From the NCBI GenBank assembly GCA_009379845.1, contig WHSZ01000040.1, positions 1-52,180 on the forward strand: 52,180 bases of DNA, given 5' to 3'. The translations under genes and the position numbers were made by a program. Positions 14,108-23,180 of this stretch are shown here, piece by piece. Numbering within the stretch: the first letter of the stretch is position 1; each line of letters begins with the position of its first letter. The notes below the pieces were generated by a model. It worked only from the letters and a program-made list of their open reading frames with translations. It was not told where the DNA came from and searched no databases. The DNA is from Pseudonocardiaceae bacterium (GTDB taxonomy: Bacteria; Actinomycetota; Actinomycetes; Mycobacteriales; Pseudonocardiaceae).

Positions 14108-15922
14108 GTGTCGCTCCCGGGACGCAGCAGAGCCGGCGTCGCCCTGCTCGCCTGTGCGCTCACCGCGAGCACTGCCGGGTGCGGAGTGTTCGGCGGTCCC
14201 AGCGCCGACGAGGTCACCACCGACTTCCTGAACGCCTTCGCCGCCGGAAACACCGCGGGGGCAGCCGCGCTCACCGACTCGGCTCAATCGGCCAAGCCGC
14301 TGCTGGATGAGGTGCGAGCGTCGCTACGCCCCAAGAAGGTCACCGCGAAGCTGCACAGGGTGGACGCCAGCCCCGGGGCCACCCGGGGCAGCGCGGAGTT
14401 CAGCCTCGCCTGGGATCTCGGGCGCGGCAGGGTCTGGCGCTACCGGGGCCGCGCCGACCTGTACACCGTGCAGCAGGGCGGATCCGGTGATCAGTGGAAG
14501 GTGCACTGGTCGCCGACGGTCATCCATCCGAAGCTGGCCGCGCAGCAGACCCTGTCGGTGCGCGAGGAAACCCCGGAGCTCGCGCCGGTGCTGGATCGTG
14601 ATGGCGAGGCCATGCTGAGCCCCGAGCGGGTGATCTCCGTCGTGTTCGACGCGGCCGAGGCCGAGGATCCGGGCGCGGTGGCCGGCGCGCTGGCCGGCGC
14701 GCTGCGTCAGTTCGACGACGGCATCACCGCACGGTCGATCATGAAAGGCGCCCGGAGCGGCAGCTACCCGGTCGCCGCTCTGCGGGATGACGACTACCAA
14801 CGGGTCAAGCAGCGCATCTACAGCCTGCCTGGCGTGCGGTTCGGCGAACAGACCAGGTTGCTGCCGGTGGACAAGAAGTTGGCAAGGCAGGTGCTCACCG
14901 GCATTCGCGACACCGTCGAAGACGAGGTTGTCGGCAGGCCGGGCTGGCGGGTGTCCACGGTGAGCCCGACGGGCAGCGAGATCGAGGAGCTGTACACCCA
15001 GCCGGCTCGCCCTGCCGACGCGATACACGTCACCCTCGGGATGGCCGAGCAGCGATCCGCGGACGCGGCCCTGCACGGGCTGGGCAAGCCGGCCGCACTG
15101 GTGGCGGTGCAGCCGTCCACCGGCGAGCTGCTGGCCGTCGCGCAGAACGAACTCGCCGACGAGCAGGGCAGCATCGCGCTGACCGGCCGCTACCCGCCCG
15201 GCTCCACGTTCAAGATCGTCACGGCGGCGGCCGCGCTGGAGTCGGATCGGTACACCGCCGGCACACCGGTGGCCTGCCCTGGCGCCACGGTGCTCGGGGA
15301 ACGGTTGATTCCCAACAACGATCGTTTCGAGTTCGGCACCGTGCCGTTGCACACCGCGTTCGCCAAGTCCTGCAACACGACGTTCGCGCGGGTATCCGCC
15401 GGCCTGCCAGCCGATGCGTTGCACGAAGCCGGTAAGGGTTTCGGCTTCGGCGTGGACTTCGTGATGCCCGGCGCGACCACGGTGACCGGCTCCGTGCCAC
15501 CGGCGAGCGGCATCGCGGCCAAAGCGGAAAGCGGCTTCGGCCAGGGCAGGGTGCTGGCTACCCCGTTCGGCATGGCGCTGGCCGCGGCCACGGTCGCGGC
15601 CGGAGAGCTGCCGACCCCAAGCTTGCTGCGTGGCAAGCGAACCAAGGCGGACGCCACCGTCGACCCGCTTCCGGTCCGGGTGCTGATCCCGCTGCGCCGG
15701 ATGATGCGTGAGGTCGTCACGGTCGGCACCGCCGGCGTGCTCGCCGATCTGCCGGGGGTGCGCGGCAAGACCGGCACCGCGCAGTTCGGGGACGGGTCGA
15801 AGGCGCACGGCTGGTTCGTCGGGTACCGGGGTGATGTGGCGTTCGCGGTGCTGGTTGAGGATGGCGGCACCGCGCTGCCGGCGGTGCGCGCAGGCGGGCG
15901 TTTCCTTCGTGACCTGGGATGA
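14108..15922 (+). CDS. Penicillin-binding lipoprotein with MecA-type N-terminal domain
   Basis: 604 residues. It starts with a lipoprotein signal (LACALTASTAGC, lipidated Cys), then an NTF2-like MecA_N domain (ADEVTTDFLNAFAAGNTAGAAAL onward), a dimerisation domain, and a class B transpeptidase. Catalytic motifs: SxxK is S366-TFK-369 (PGSTFK), SxN is S421-C-N423, and KTGT starts at K554. It cross-links peptidoglycan at the outer face of the membrane and resembles M. tuberculosis Rv2864c. GTG 14108 is chosen over TTG 14087 because it gives a compact signal peptide. Confidence 0.92.
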   Translation: MSLPGRSRAGVALLACALTASTAGCGVFGGPSADEVTTDFLNAFAAGNTAGAAALTDSAQSAKPLLDEVRASLRPKKVTAKLHRVDASPGATRGSAEFSLAWDLGRGRVWRYRGRADLYTVQQGGSGDQWKVHWSPTVIHPKLAAQQTLSVREETPELAPVLDRDGEAMLSPERVISVVFDAAEAEDPGAVAGALAGALRQFDDGITARSIMKGARSGSYPVAALRDDDYQRVKQRIYSLPGVRFGEQTRLLPVDKKLARQVLTGIRDTVEDEVVGRPGWRVSTVSPTGSEIEELYTQPARPADAIHVTLGMAEQRSADAALHGLGKPAALVAVQPSTGELLAVAQNELADEQGSIALTGRYPPGSTFKIVTAAAALESDRYTAGTPVACPGATVLGERLIPNNDRFEFGTVPLHTAFAKSCNTTFARVSAGLPADALHEAGKGFGFGVDFVMPGATTVTGSVPPASGIAAKAESGFGQGRVLATPFGMALAAATVAAGELPTPSLLRGKRTKADATVDPLPVRVLIPLRRMMREVVTVGTAGVLADLPGVRGKTGTAQFGDGSKAHGWFVGYRGDVAFAVLVEDGGTALPAVRAGGRFLRDLG

Positions 15923-15991
15923 TGGCGCTGTGCGGTAGGCCACGCCGCCGGGCCGCGACATGCCGCCCAGGCCGCGTCGTAGTGTGTGGGC

Positions 15992-16849
15992 ATGCCCGTT
16001 CGTGCCGCACTGCAACCAGGCCAGCAGACGCCGCGCCGCCCCGTCCCGGGGTCCATCGAGCGGCCCGAGTACGTGGACAAGGAGTGGCCGGCGCGCAATC
16101 TCGACTCGTACACCCAGCCGCCGGAGATCATCGAAGCGATGCGGGCGGCGGGAAAGATCGCCGCGGAGGCGCTCGCCGAGGGCGGCAAAGCCGTACAACC
16201 CGGGGCCACGACCGACCACGTGGACGCGGTGATCCACGAGTTCCTTTGCGATCACGGGGCCTACCCCTCGACGCTGGGCTATCGCGGCTTCCCGAAATCG
16301 TGCTGCACCTCGCTGAACGAAGTGATCTGCCACGGTATCCCGGACTCGACCGTGATCGAGGACGGCGACATCGTGAACATCGACGTCACCGCCTACATCG
16401 GTGGGGTGCACGGGGACACCAACGCGACGTTCCTCGCCGGTGACGTCAGCGAGGAGGCGCGGCTACTGGTTGAGCGCACCCACGAGGCGACCATGCGCGC
16501 GATCAAAGCGGTGAAACCCGGCCGCGCGCTGAGCGTCGTCGGCAGGGTCATCGAGGCCTACGCAAAGCGCTTCGGGTACGGCGTGGTCCGCGACTTCACC
16601 GGTCACGGCATCGGCCGCTCATTCCACAGTGGACTCGTGATCCTGCACTACGACGACCCGAACGTGCAGACCGTGATCGAGCCGGGGATGACGTTCACCA
16701 TCGAACCGATGATCACGCTCGGCGGGATCGACTACGACGTCTGGTCGGACGGCTGGACGGTGACCACAAAGGACAAGAGCTGGACCGCGCAGTTCGAGCA
16801 CACCCTCGTGGTCACCGAGGACGGCGCGGAGATCCTCACCCTGCCGTGA
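15992..16849 (+). CDS. map: Methionine aminopeptidase, type Ic (MapB-like)
   Basis: 285 residues with the N-terminal extension (about 40 residues with polyproline RRPVPG) typical of actinobacterial MapB. Metal ligands and motifs are visible: [27 protein letters not shown] (His in ICHG), [19 protein letters not shown] (two Asp), [11 protein letters not shown] (His), FTIEPM (Glu) and QFEHTLVV (Glu). It removes the initiator methionine from nascent proteins. ATG 15992 aligns with known MapB starts; GTG 15986 would add two residues. cobQ begins within its stop codon. Confidence 0.95.
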   Translation: MPVRAALQPGQQTPRRPVPGSIERPEYVDKEWPARNLDSYTQPPEIIEAMRAAGKIAAEALAEGGKAVQPGATTDHVDAVIHEFLCDHGAYPSTLGYRGFPKSCCTSLNEVICHGIPDSTVIEDGDIVNIDVTAYIGGVHGDTNATFLAGDVSEEARLLVERTHEATMRAIKAVKPGRALSVVGRVIEAYAKRFGYGVVRDFTGHGIGRSFHSGLVILHYDDPNVQTVIEPGMTFTIEPMITLGGIDYDVWSDGWTVTTKDKSWTAQFEHTLVVTEDGAEILTLP

Positions 16850-18381
16850 ACGGGGCGCTGCTGGTCGCGGGGACCACTTCGGACGCCGGCAAGAGCGTGC
16901 TGGTTGCCGGGTTGTGCCGGTGGCTGGCGCGTCGCGGTACGCGGGTGGCACCGTTCAAGGCGCAGAACATGTCGAACAACTCGGTCGTCACCCCGGACGG
17001 CGGGGAAATCGGCCGGGCGCAGGCGGTGCAGGCCGCGGCGGCCGGGCTGGAGCCGAGCGTGCGGTTCAACCCGGTGCTGCTCAAGCCCGGTGGCGAGCGT
17101 AGTTCGCAGATCGTGTTGCTCGGCAAGGTGGCCGGTGAGGTCACCGCTAGCTCCTACAGTGCGCACAAAGCCGGGCTGCTGCGCACCGTGGTGTCCACTT
17201 TGGATGATCTGCGGGCGGAGTACGACGTGGTGCTGTGCGAGGGGGCGGGCTCACCCGCGGAGATCAACCTGCGGGACAGGGACATCGCGAACATGGGCTT
17301 GGCGCGCGCGGCCCAGCTGCCGGTGCTGCTGATCGGCGATATCGATCGCGGTGGGGTGTTCGCGCAACTGTTCGGCACGCTGGCGCTTCTTGATGCGGCC
17401 GATCAAGCGCTGGTCCGCGGGTTCGTGATCAACAAGTTTCGTGGCGATCCCGCGCTGCTCGAACCGGGGCTAGATCAGCTACGTGGGTTGACATCGCGGC
17501 CGGTTTACGGGGTGTTGCCGTGGTCCGAGGATCTGTGGCTTGACGCGGAGGACTCACTGTCCTATGTGGCTGATGGGGTAATCGGGCGGCCGGCGCCGCC
17601 GGTTGGTGATCAGTGGCTGCGGGTCGCCGTGGTGCGGCTGCCGAGGATATCCAACGCGACGGACGTGGAGGCGCTCGCCTGCGAACCCGGTGTGGCGGTG
17701 CGGTTCGTCACCGAACCGTCCCGGATCTCGGATGCGGATCTGGTTGTCATTCCCGGATCCAAGGCGACCGTGCGGGATCTACGATGGTTGCGGGAGACCG
17801 GGCTGGCCGAATCGATCGTGCGGCACGCTGGCCGGGGTATGCCGGTGCTCGGAGTTTGCGGCGGGTTTCAGATGCTGGCGCGGCGGATCCACGACGAGGT
17901 GGAATCCGGTGCCGGCGACGTCGACGGGCTTGGCCTGCTGGACGTCGACGTGGCGTTCACCCGTGAGAAGACGCTCAACCGTCCACACGGGACGGCGTGG
18001 GGACAGCTGGTGCATGGCTACGAGATCCACCACGGGCAGCTGGTGCGCCGGTCGGATTCCGTTGCCCCGCTGATCCTTGACGGCGGCGGGGAACCCGAGG
18101 GCGTTGAGTCTGGCCCGGTGCTCGGCACCCACTGGCACGGGCTGCTGGAAAACGATGCGTTCCGCCGGGAGCTGCTCGGATGGGCGGCCCGCACCGCCGG
18201 GCGGGACGGTTTCCGTGCCGCGTCTGAGGTGTCCTTCGAAGCGACGCGTTCCGCGCAGCTCGATCTGCTCGGCGATCTGGTGGCGGAGCATCTGGACACC
18301 GAATCGGTGCTCAAGCTGCTGGCCGGCGGCGGCTCGGCGGGCCTGCCGGCGTTGTCGACAACGCTGAATCCAGGGGGCTGA
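16846..18381 (+). CDS. cobQ: Cobyric acid synthase
   Basis: 511 residues. The N-terminal ATP-binding dethiobiotin-synthetase-like domain has [24 protein letters not shown] and the [12 protein letters not shown] / [14 protein letters not shown] segments. The C-terminal class I glutamine amidotransferase domain has the nucleophile in [11 protein letters not shown] and the His of [11 protein letters not shown]. It amidates four side chains of adenosylcobyrinic a,c-diamide in B12 synthesis. The start GTG overlaps the map stop (GTGA), so the two are coupled. No other cob gene is in the window. Confidence 0.96.
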   Translation: MNGALLVAGTTSDAGKSVLVAGLCRWLARRGTRVAPFKAQNMSNNSVVTPDGGEIGRAQAVQAAAAGLEPSVRFNPVLLKPGGERSSQIVLLGKVAGEVTASSYSAHKAGLLRTVVSTLDDLRAEYDVVLCEGAGSPAEINLRDRDIANMGLARAAQLPVLLIGDIDRGGVFAQLFGTLALLDAADQALVRGFVINKFRGDPALLEPGLDQLRGLTSRPVYGVLPWSEDLWLDAEDSLSYVADGVIGRPAPPVGDQWLRVAVVRLPRISNATDVEALACEPGVAVRFVTEPSRISDADLVVIPGSKATVRDLRWLRETGLAESIVRHAGRGMPVLGVCGGFQMLARRIHDEVESGAGDVDGLGLLDVDVAFTREKTLNRPHGTAWGQLVHGYEIHHGQLVRRSDSVAPLILDGGGEPEGVESGPVLGTHWHGLLENDAFRRELLGWAARTAGRDGFRAASEVSFEATRSAQLDLLGDLVAEHLDTESVLKLLAGGGSAGLPALSTTLNPGG

Positions 18382-18432
18382 GCTTTTCTTCGCGTAGCCC
18401 GCCACCCCGGCGCTGCCCGAACGTGCCGTTCG

Positions 18433-19161
18433 TTACCCGTCGTTCGGCTCGGGAGGGCGGCGGGCCAGGTCAAGGGCTGGCGTCTGGTCGAGGTGCAGCA
18501 TCTGGATCGCGAGCTTGTTAATCTCGGCTCCGTTGGCAACCGAGTGCAGGATGCCGTTGTAAACCAGATCCCAGATACGACGGTCCTGTTTCCAGTCGTC
18601 TGTGGTGAGGTTGAGTCCTCGTTCCCCGTCGTCCAGCCCGAGAAACAACGTTCCCGTTCCGGAACTTCCAACGATCTCCGACAACTCATAAAGCTTGACA
18701 AAGCTGCTCCGGGTCCTGCGGCCCGGCCGAATGTACTCGCGCTTAACCCAGTCAGAGCCAGCCGACGTGACAGTAAAAGTGAATGGGCTTGACATAAGGC
18801 AAGCGCCTCCGAGGATGATAAGCCACATCCACCATGTAGTGATCATCGCTAGACCATCGCCGTTGTACAGGGAAATTAATCCGAAGCCGACGATCAACAT
18901 GCCAACGGCTATAAGGAAGTCGAAGATCTTCCCTTTGACATTCTCGCGATGCCATGCAAGCACAGGTCCAAAGTCGTGAGGCGGCTTGGGTTTGTACCAG
19001 AGGCGTGTTTCTCGGGCAGGATCATCGTGCGGTTCCCCGTCAGTGCGACGGAAGCCTGGTGCATGCGGGGGGAGGGGTTCACCGGTCTTTGGATCCGGAC
19101 GTGGGGGCAAATTGCGGAATCCGCCTTGCTCGCGCGGCGGGCGATGGTGCTTGCCGTTCAT
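18433..19161 (-). CDS. Two-helix membrane protein, candidate immunity partner of the upstream gene
   Basis: 242 residues from ATG 19161, preceded by GGGAGAT. The N-terminal ~75 residues are proline- and charge-rich and hydrophilic. Two adjacent membrane helices follow (FDFLIAVGMLIVGFGLISLY and MITTWWMWLIILGGACLMSS), then a ~110-residue soluble domain. No family is recognised. It is the last gene of the four-gene cassette, 15 nt after the 404-residue protein. Base composition is unusual: 18781-18960 has 90 G/C in 180 bases (50%), against about two-thirds in neighbours. Gene position, membrane topology and low GC fit an immunity protein for a membrane-acting toxin, but that is inference. Confidence 0.6.
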   Translation of the reverse strand: MNGKHHRPPREQGGFRNLPPRPDPKTGEPLPPHAPGFRRTDGEPHDDPARETRLWYKPKPPHDFGPVLAWHRENVKGKIFDFLIAVGMLIVGFGLISLYNGDGLAMITTWWMWLIILGGACLMSSPFTFTVTSAGSDWVKREYIRPGRRTRSSFVKLYELSEIVGSSGTGTLFLGLDDGERGLNLTTDDWKQDRRIWDLVYNGILHSVANGAEINKLAIQMLHLDQTPALDLARRPPEPNDG

Positions 19162-19176
19162 CGCTTATCTCCCTCG

Positions 19177-20391
19177 TTACCCGGTTCCGGAATCGAGAGC
19201 AGCGTCAGCTGCGAAGCCACCGGCGATAGCGCCACCGACACCACCGATAACCGCACCAGCTGGCCCAAAGGCCCAACCACCCGCGAAGCCAGCGCCAGCG
19301 CTACCTAGAGCGCTACTCCCAAGGATGGTTCCCCCGCGAGCAATAGATTCTCCCCAAGACTGTTCGCCATTCGCCGCCTGCCAGAGCTCAGTTCCCATTG
19401 TCAGAGTACTGCCGAGATAAGGTAGTCGTCTGAGCCCTTTACTGGCGATCTTCAGTTCAGCTGACGAGTGCTTCCCCACTTTTTCGAGACCGGCCGCAGT
19501 CTTACCCGGATACCCGGTACTTACTTTTCGAGCTCGCTCAGGAACACCTTTGATCCACTTTCCGTAGTCTTTGGCGCGTTGCAACGCTTGTGCCTGATTT
19601 GCACGGGCGTTGGCCGCAGACGTTTGAAGTAGCGCTTGGTATCCGGGGCGACCTTCGGCGAGGGTGCCATCGGCGAGGCGTTGGTAGAAACTCGCTTGAG
19701 TGCTGAACCGGTTGGCTTCGGTGAGCGCGGTTGCGTGATGCCCGGCAGCGGTGCCGATGTAGGTATTCGCGGCAGAAGCAAGCGTGGTGGCGGATGGTGC
19801 GGGAATACTGTCGGCGGCAGGCCGGAGCGCTTCCTGTAGCTGTTGGTGGGCCTCACCCTCGAGTTTGCGGGCGTCCGACCAGTGACCCTTCGCTTTGTTG
19901 TAGGCGGCGGCCTGGGCGTTGTACTCGGTTAGGGCGGCGTTGTACTCCCGCTCGGCCGCTTGCTTGTTCGTCAAAGCCTGCTCGAACTGCTGTGGTGTCA
20001 TGTGACCGCTCGGCATCGCGGCGGGTGCCGGCGGCCGCTGCGGCTTGATGATGAACGGTCCTTCGACTCGCACCCCACCGCTGGCGGCGATGGAGCGGGC
20101 CGTGTTCATCTTCTCGGCGACCGTGTCCAGCCGTTCGGCGAACTCTCGTAGTGCGCGCTCCGCGTTGCCGATCCTCTCGGTAAACGGCGCATGTGCTTGC
20201 TTACGGCGGGTCGCGGCCTCGTGAAACTCATTTGCCGCTGGGCCGCGCCAACTGCCTTGCTGCGCATTCATCGCGTCCTGCAGCGCGTCCAGCCCGCCCT
20301 CGTGACCTTGCTTCACGCCGCGCAGCCAGTTCGCGGCCTCGGCGCACATCCCCGAGCTGCCATTGACGTTCGTGTTCAGAGCGCTCCCCAT
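19177..20391 (-). CDS. WXG-type secretion substrate with glycine-zipper C-terminus (candidate polymorphic toxin)
   Basis: 404 residues from ATG 20391, with GGGGAGGAGT 6 nt upstream. The N-terminal ~110 residues are helical with a W-x-G turn (GSWRGPAANEF) and paired heptads (TRRKQAHAPFTERIGNAERALREFAERLDTVAEKM), as in WXG100/LXG substrates of type VII secretion. The middle is Ala/Gln-rich coiled coil. The C-terminus is a hydrophobic Gly/Ala stretch (GSAGAGFAGGWAFGPAGAVIGG...) like a glycine zipper that inserts in membranes. GC is 122/180 in 19981-20160 but 95/180 in 19381-19560, suggesting that the C-terminal module was exchanged. Toxin function is inference. Confidence 0.6.
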   Translation of the reverse strand: MGSALNTNVNGSSGMCAEAANWLRGVKQGHEGGLDALQDAMNAQQGSWRGPAANEFHEAATRRKQAHAPFTERIGNAERALREFAERLDTVAEKMNTARSIAASGGVRVEGPFIIKPQRPPAPAAMPSGHMTPQQFEQALTNKQAAEREYNAALTEYNAQAAAYNKAKGHWSDARKLEGEAHQQLQEALRPAADSIPAPSATTLASAANTYIGTAAGHHATALTEANRFSTQASFYQRLADGTLAEGRPGYQALLQTSAANARANQAQALQRAKDYGKWIKGVPERARKVSTGYPGKTAAGLEKVGKHSSAELKIASKGLRRLPYLGSTLTMGTELWQAANGEQSWGESIARGGTILGSSALGSAGAGFAGGWAFGPAGAVIGGVGGAIAGGFAADAALDSGTG

Positions 20392-20420
20392 GCCGACTCC
20401 TCCCCGCATCTAGCCCGTCA

Positions 20421-20741
20421 CTAGTGCACGCCCCCGGCCCTTTCCGCCAACGGTTTCTCGCCGCGGCGCTTCATGGCGCCTTCGTTGGTGTTCTCCACAT
20501 CGTCATAGGCGCCGCTAGTCGCACGGATCTTGCCGCTGACATCCTCGAGGTCATTGGCAAGCTGGCTCGTCTTCTCCAGAATGGCGCTCAATGCTTGGGC
20601 CACGGCTGCCGTTGAAAATCCCGCGTCCGGCGCTGTCGGCGCCCCGCCCATCGCGTCGCGAGCGGTCCGCGCTCCATCGTCGAGTCGCCGCGACATCGTG
20701 CGCAGTGCGGGCGTGTCGAACTCCTGCTGCCCCTCCGACAT
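20421..20741 (-). CDS. EspC/DUF2580-like type VII secretion helper or substrate
   Basis: A 106-residue, all-helical protein. The start MSEGQQEFDTPALRTMSRRLDDGARTA and the repeated small-residue helices resemble the ESX-1 EspC (DUF2580) family, whose members form helical hairpins and are secreted with, or chaperone, larger substrates. The terminal TSGAYDDVENTNEGAMKRR resembles the helix that ends with a YxxxD/E signal (Y-D-D-V-E), a possible secretion signal. It sits 29 nt upstream of the WXG-type gene and 34 nt after the SAV_915-like gene, so it is co-transcribed. The family call is moderate. Confidence 0.6.
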   Translation of the reverse strand: MSEGQQEFDTPALRTMSRRLDDGARTARDAMGGAPTAPDAGFSTAAVAQALSAILEKTSQLANDLEDVSGKIRATSGAYDDVENTNEGAMKRRGEKPLAERAGGVH

Positions 20742-20775
20742 TCACTGCCTCCCTTTGGTGATGGAACCTGAGTAA

Positions 20776-21444
20776 CTAGCGCTCGCCCGCCCAGTCCAGC
20801 ACCGGCGCCGCGTGCCTTGCCTCTTCGGTCAGGGTCGGGTCGACCAGCACGCCGTAGGCACCGGTGTCGGCCACCACATCGGCGAGACGATTCGCCGGCA
20901 CGGCGACCCAGGGTTGGTACTCACCGCAGCCCTCGCGCAGCGCCTCGCGGGAGGTATACACCAGCAGCATCGGGCGCCCTGCCGAATCCGGATGCAACTC
21001 CGCGATGGGCTGCCGTCCGGTTCGATGAGGTCTGGACGGCAGATACATCCGCTCGGTCACGGTCAGCTCGGACAGCAGCTCGGCGTCTGGTTCGTCTCGC
21101 TCGTCGTCCTCTGGATACCGGTGTCCCTCTGGCGGCACAACATCCAACACGACCACGTCGAAACCGAGTTGCTTGCTCAACGGCACGAGATCGTTCACCG
21201 ATACCCATCGCCACGGCTGACCAATTCCGCAGGCCGCGATTACCGCCTCGGCCGAGGAGTAGGCCATCAGGCCCACGAGATCGTGCCGCAGTGTTCGCAA
21301 CTCGGCCGGCGACTCGTCGGTTCGCCTGTCCACCGGATGAGTCAATACACACAGCTGGCCCGTCACGTACCCGGTCACCTCGTCCGGGTCGAGAGTCGTC
21401 GGCGCACGACGTGGCCGATTACTGTCCGGCGCGCTGCCACTCAC
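20776..21444 (-). CDS. SAV_915/SseB-like protein with two internal repeats
   Basis: 222 residues, soluble, with two related ~75-residue halves. Each half has a leading strand, a small-molecule-like core and a ...YSSAEAVIAACGIGQPWRWVSVNDL / YTSREALREGCGEYQPWVAVPANRL signature. The second half begins with MYLPSRPHRTGRQPIAELHPDSAGRPMLLVYTS. This signature is that of the SAV_915 family, often found next to WXG/EspC-type genes in Streptomyces and relatives. Function is unknown; an adaptor or chaperone role is a guess. It is the first gene of the four-gene cassette. Confidence 0.65.
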   Translation of the reverse strand: MSGSAPDSNRPRRAPTTLDPDEVTGYVTGQLCVLTHPVDRRTDESPAELRTLRHDLVGLMAYSSAEAVIAACGIGQPWRWVSVNDLVPLSKQLGFDVVVLDVVPPEGHRYPEDDERDEPDAELLSELTVTERMYLPSRPHRTGRQPIAELHPDSAGRPMLLVYTSREALREGCGEYQPWVAVPANRLADVVADTGAYGVLVDPTLTEEARHAAPVLDWAGER

Positions 21445-21534
21445 TCGCTACCCCCTACCTTACGAGCAGCGACCAGTGCAACACCCTGAGCCACCAAGTG
21501 CAACCGATCGAGTCGATCCGACCGGAAGCTGAGC

Positions 21535-22935
21535 TCAGACGGCGAGCTTGAGCAGCGCGTTCTCCACGACCTCTGGCATCGCGGGGTGAATCCAGTACTG
21601 CCCGCGCGCCATGCTCGCCGCGTCCAGCCCGAAACTCATCGCCTGGATCAGCGGCTGGACCACGGTCGGTGCCTGCGGCCCGATCAGGTGCGCACCGAGC
21701 AGCAGCCCGGTTTCCGGATCGGCGAGCAGCTTCACGAACCCGGTGTCATCCTCCATCGCCCAGCCGTAGGCGATATCGGCGTAATCCTGGCACGCGGTCA
21801 CGTACCGCACACCACGCTCCCGTGCCTGCTGCTCGGTCATCCCCACCGAGGCGATCGGCGGCGAGGTGAACACCGCGTGCGGCACGAACCTGTGGTCGGA
21901 CCGCACGGGTTCCTCCGGATACAGCAGATTGTGCTGCACGGCGCGCTGCTCGTTGTTCGCCACGTGCTTGAGTTCGTACGGCGAGCTGATGTCACCGAGC
22001 GCCCAGATCCCGGCAACACTGGTGCGCTGGAACTCGTCCACATCTACCCTGCCATCGTCCAGAGTGGACACACCGGTGTTGGGTAGATCCAGCAGATCCG
22101 AGTTCGGTACCCGGCCGGTCGCGACAAGCAGCACTTCACCTTCGGCGGTCTCCGGACCGTCCGGCCCCCGCAGGTGCAACCGAGTCACCCCGTTTACCCG
22201 TTCCACGCGAAGCGTTTCGCGATTCAGCCGCACATCCCACCGCTTGTTGGCCAGCTCGGTGAATCGCTCGCTGATATCAGTGTCCTGCGCGCGCAGTAGG
22301 GCACCGGAACGCGCCACGACCGTCACGTCGACGCCGAATGCGGAGAACACGTGCGCGAACTCCGCGGCGATGAAACCACTGCCCAGGATCACCAGCCGGC
22401 GGGGAAGCTCGTCCAACCGCATGATCGTGTCGCTGGTGTGGTAGCCGACGTCCTCGATGCCGGCCACATCCGGCACGTGCGGCCTGCTACCGGCGGCAAG
22501 CACGATCGCCTCGGCGGTGATCGTTTCCGGCTCGCCGCCGCCGTTCGGTGTCACGCTCAGCGTCTTCTCCGCCACGAATCGGCCGGTGCCCTCGTACACC
22601 GTGACGTTGCGGTTGTCCTCGTGGCGCAGGCGATAGTCCCGGCCGCCGTCGGCGATCGGGTCGATCCGACCGAAGATCCGGTCCCGCACGTCGAGCCAGC
22701 GCACGCCGTTCAGGGTCGCGTCAACGCCGAGCTTTCCGCCGGATGCGGGCGCGGCGGCCACATCGGCGGTGTGCACGAACATCTTCGTCGGGATGCAGCC
22801 GACGTTCAGGCAGGTTCCGCCGAACGTGCCCTTTTCCACGATCGCGACCTTCCAGTCGGCGAACCGCGGATCGATGATCGAGTTACCTGACCCGGTACCG
22901 ATGATCACCAAGTCGAAGTGGCGCGCGCCGGCCAT
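21535..22935 (-). CDS. mtr: Mycothione reductase
   Basis: 466 residues, class I flavoprotein disulfide reductase. It has an FAD-binding LVIIGTGSGN, redox-active disulfide C42-LNVG-C47 in GGTCLNVGCIPTK, an NADPH motif ILGSGFIAAEFAHVFSAFG, the second FAD motif GIWALGDI, and the catalytic HPAMPE at 450-455 of the dimer partner. GSGN and the short GCIPTKMF region match Mtr rather than lipoamide dehydrogenase. It reduces mycothione (oxidised mycothiol) with NADPH. ATG 22935 has GAGGA upstream, and an exact SigR promoter lies 80-110 bp upstream. Confidence 0.93.
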   Translation of the reverse strand: MAGARHFDLVIIGTGSGNSIIDPRFADWKVAIVEKGTFGGTCLNVGCIPTKMFVHTADVAAAPASGGKLGVDATLNGVRWLDVRDRIFGRIDPIADGGRDYRLRHEDNRNVTVYEGTGRFVAEKTLSVTPNGGGEPETITAEAIVLAAGSRPHVPDVAGIEDVGYHTSDTIMRLDELPRRLVILGSGFIAAEFAHVFSAFGVDVTVVARSGALLRAQDTDISERFTELANKRWDVRLNRETLRVERVNGVTRLHLRGPDGPETAEGEVLLVATGRVPNSDLLDLPNTGVSTLDDGRVDVDEFQRTSVAGIWALGDISSPYELKHVANNEQRAVQHNLLYPEEPVRSDHRFVPHAVFTSPPIASVGMTEQQARERGVRYVTACQDYADIAYGWAMEDDTGFVKLLADPETGLLLGAHLIGPQAPTVVQPLIQAMSFGLDAASMARGQYWIHPAMPEVVENALLKLAV

Positions 22936-23016
22936 CTGTCCATCCTCGCTCTCCCGCGTTGGGTGCCCATACCGCTTGATGACGCCGTTATTTTCGCATC
23001 GTGGGTACATAACGCG

Positions 23017-23043
23017 AACCATGTGGAGTACCGGTGAATTCCC
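23017..23043 (-). promoter_or_regulatory. SigR-type promoter of mycothione reductase
   Basis: On the minus strand GGGAAT (23043-23038) is followed by exactly 18 bp and GTT (23019-23017). The predicted start is near 23010, giving a ~75-nt leader. It is the same motif and spacing as the sigR promoter at 855-881. mtr is a known SigR regulon member in Streptomyces. Confidence 0.85.
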
Positions 23044-23180
23044 GGGTGCGGCGGTTACCGTCCGGGACCCGATCGTCGGAAAAGCACTCGGTTCAGCGAC
23101 AGCGAATCGGGCTGGGTGCCGCATAACGTTGGACCGGCCGCCGGGCGCGGCGTGTGAAGTGTGGGTGAAAGGAGAAGCGC

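Noticed and set aside
14324..16411. 695-residue antisense ORF opposite the PBP and map genes
   Set aside because: It is a high-GC mirror of two confidently identified genes with no family motif of its own.
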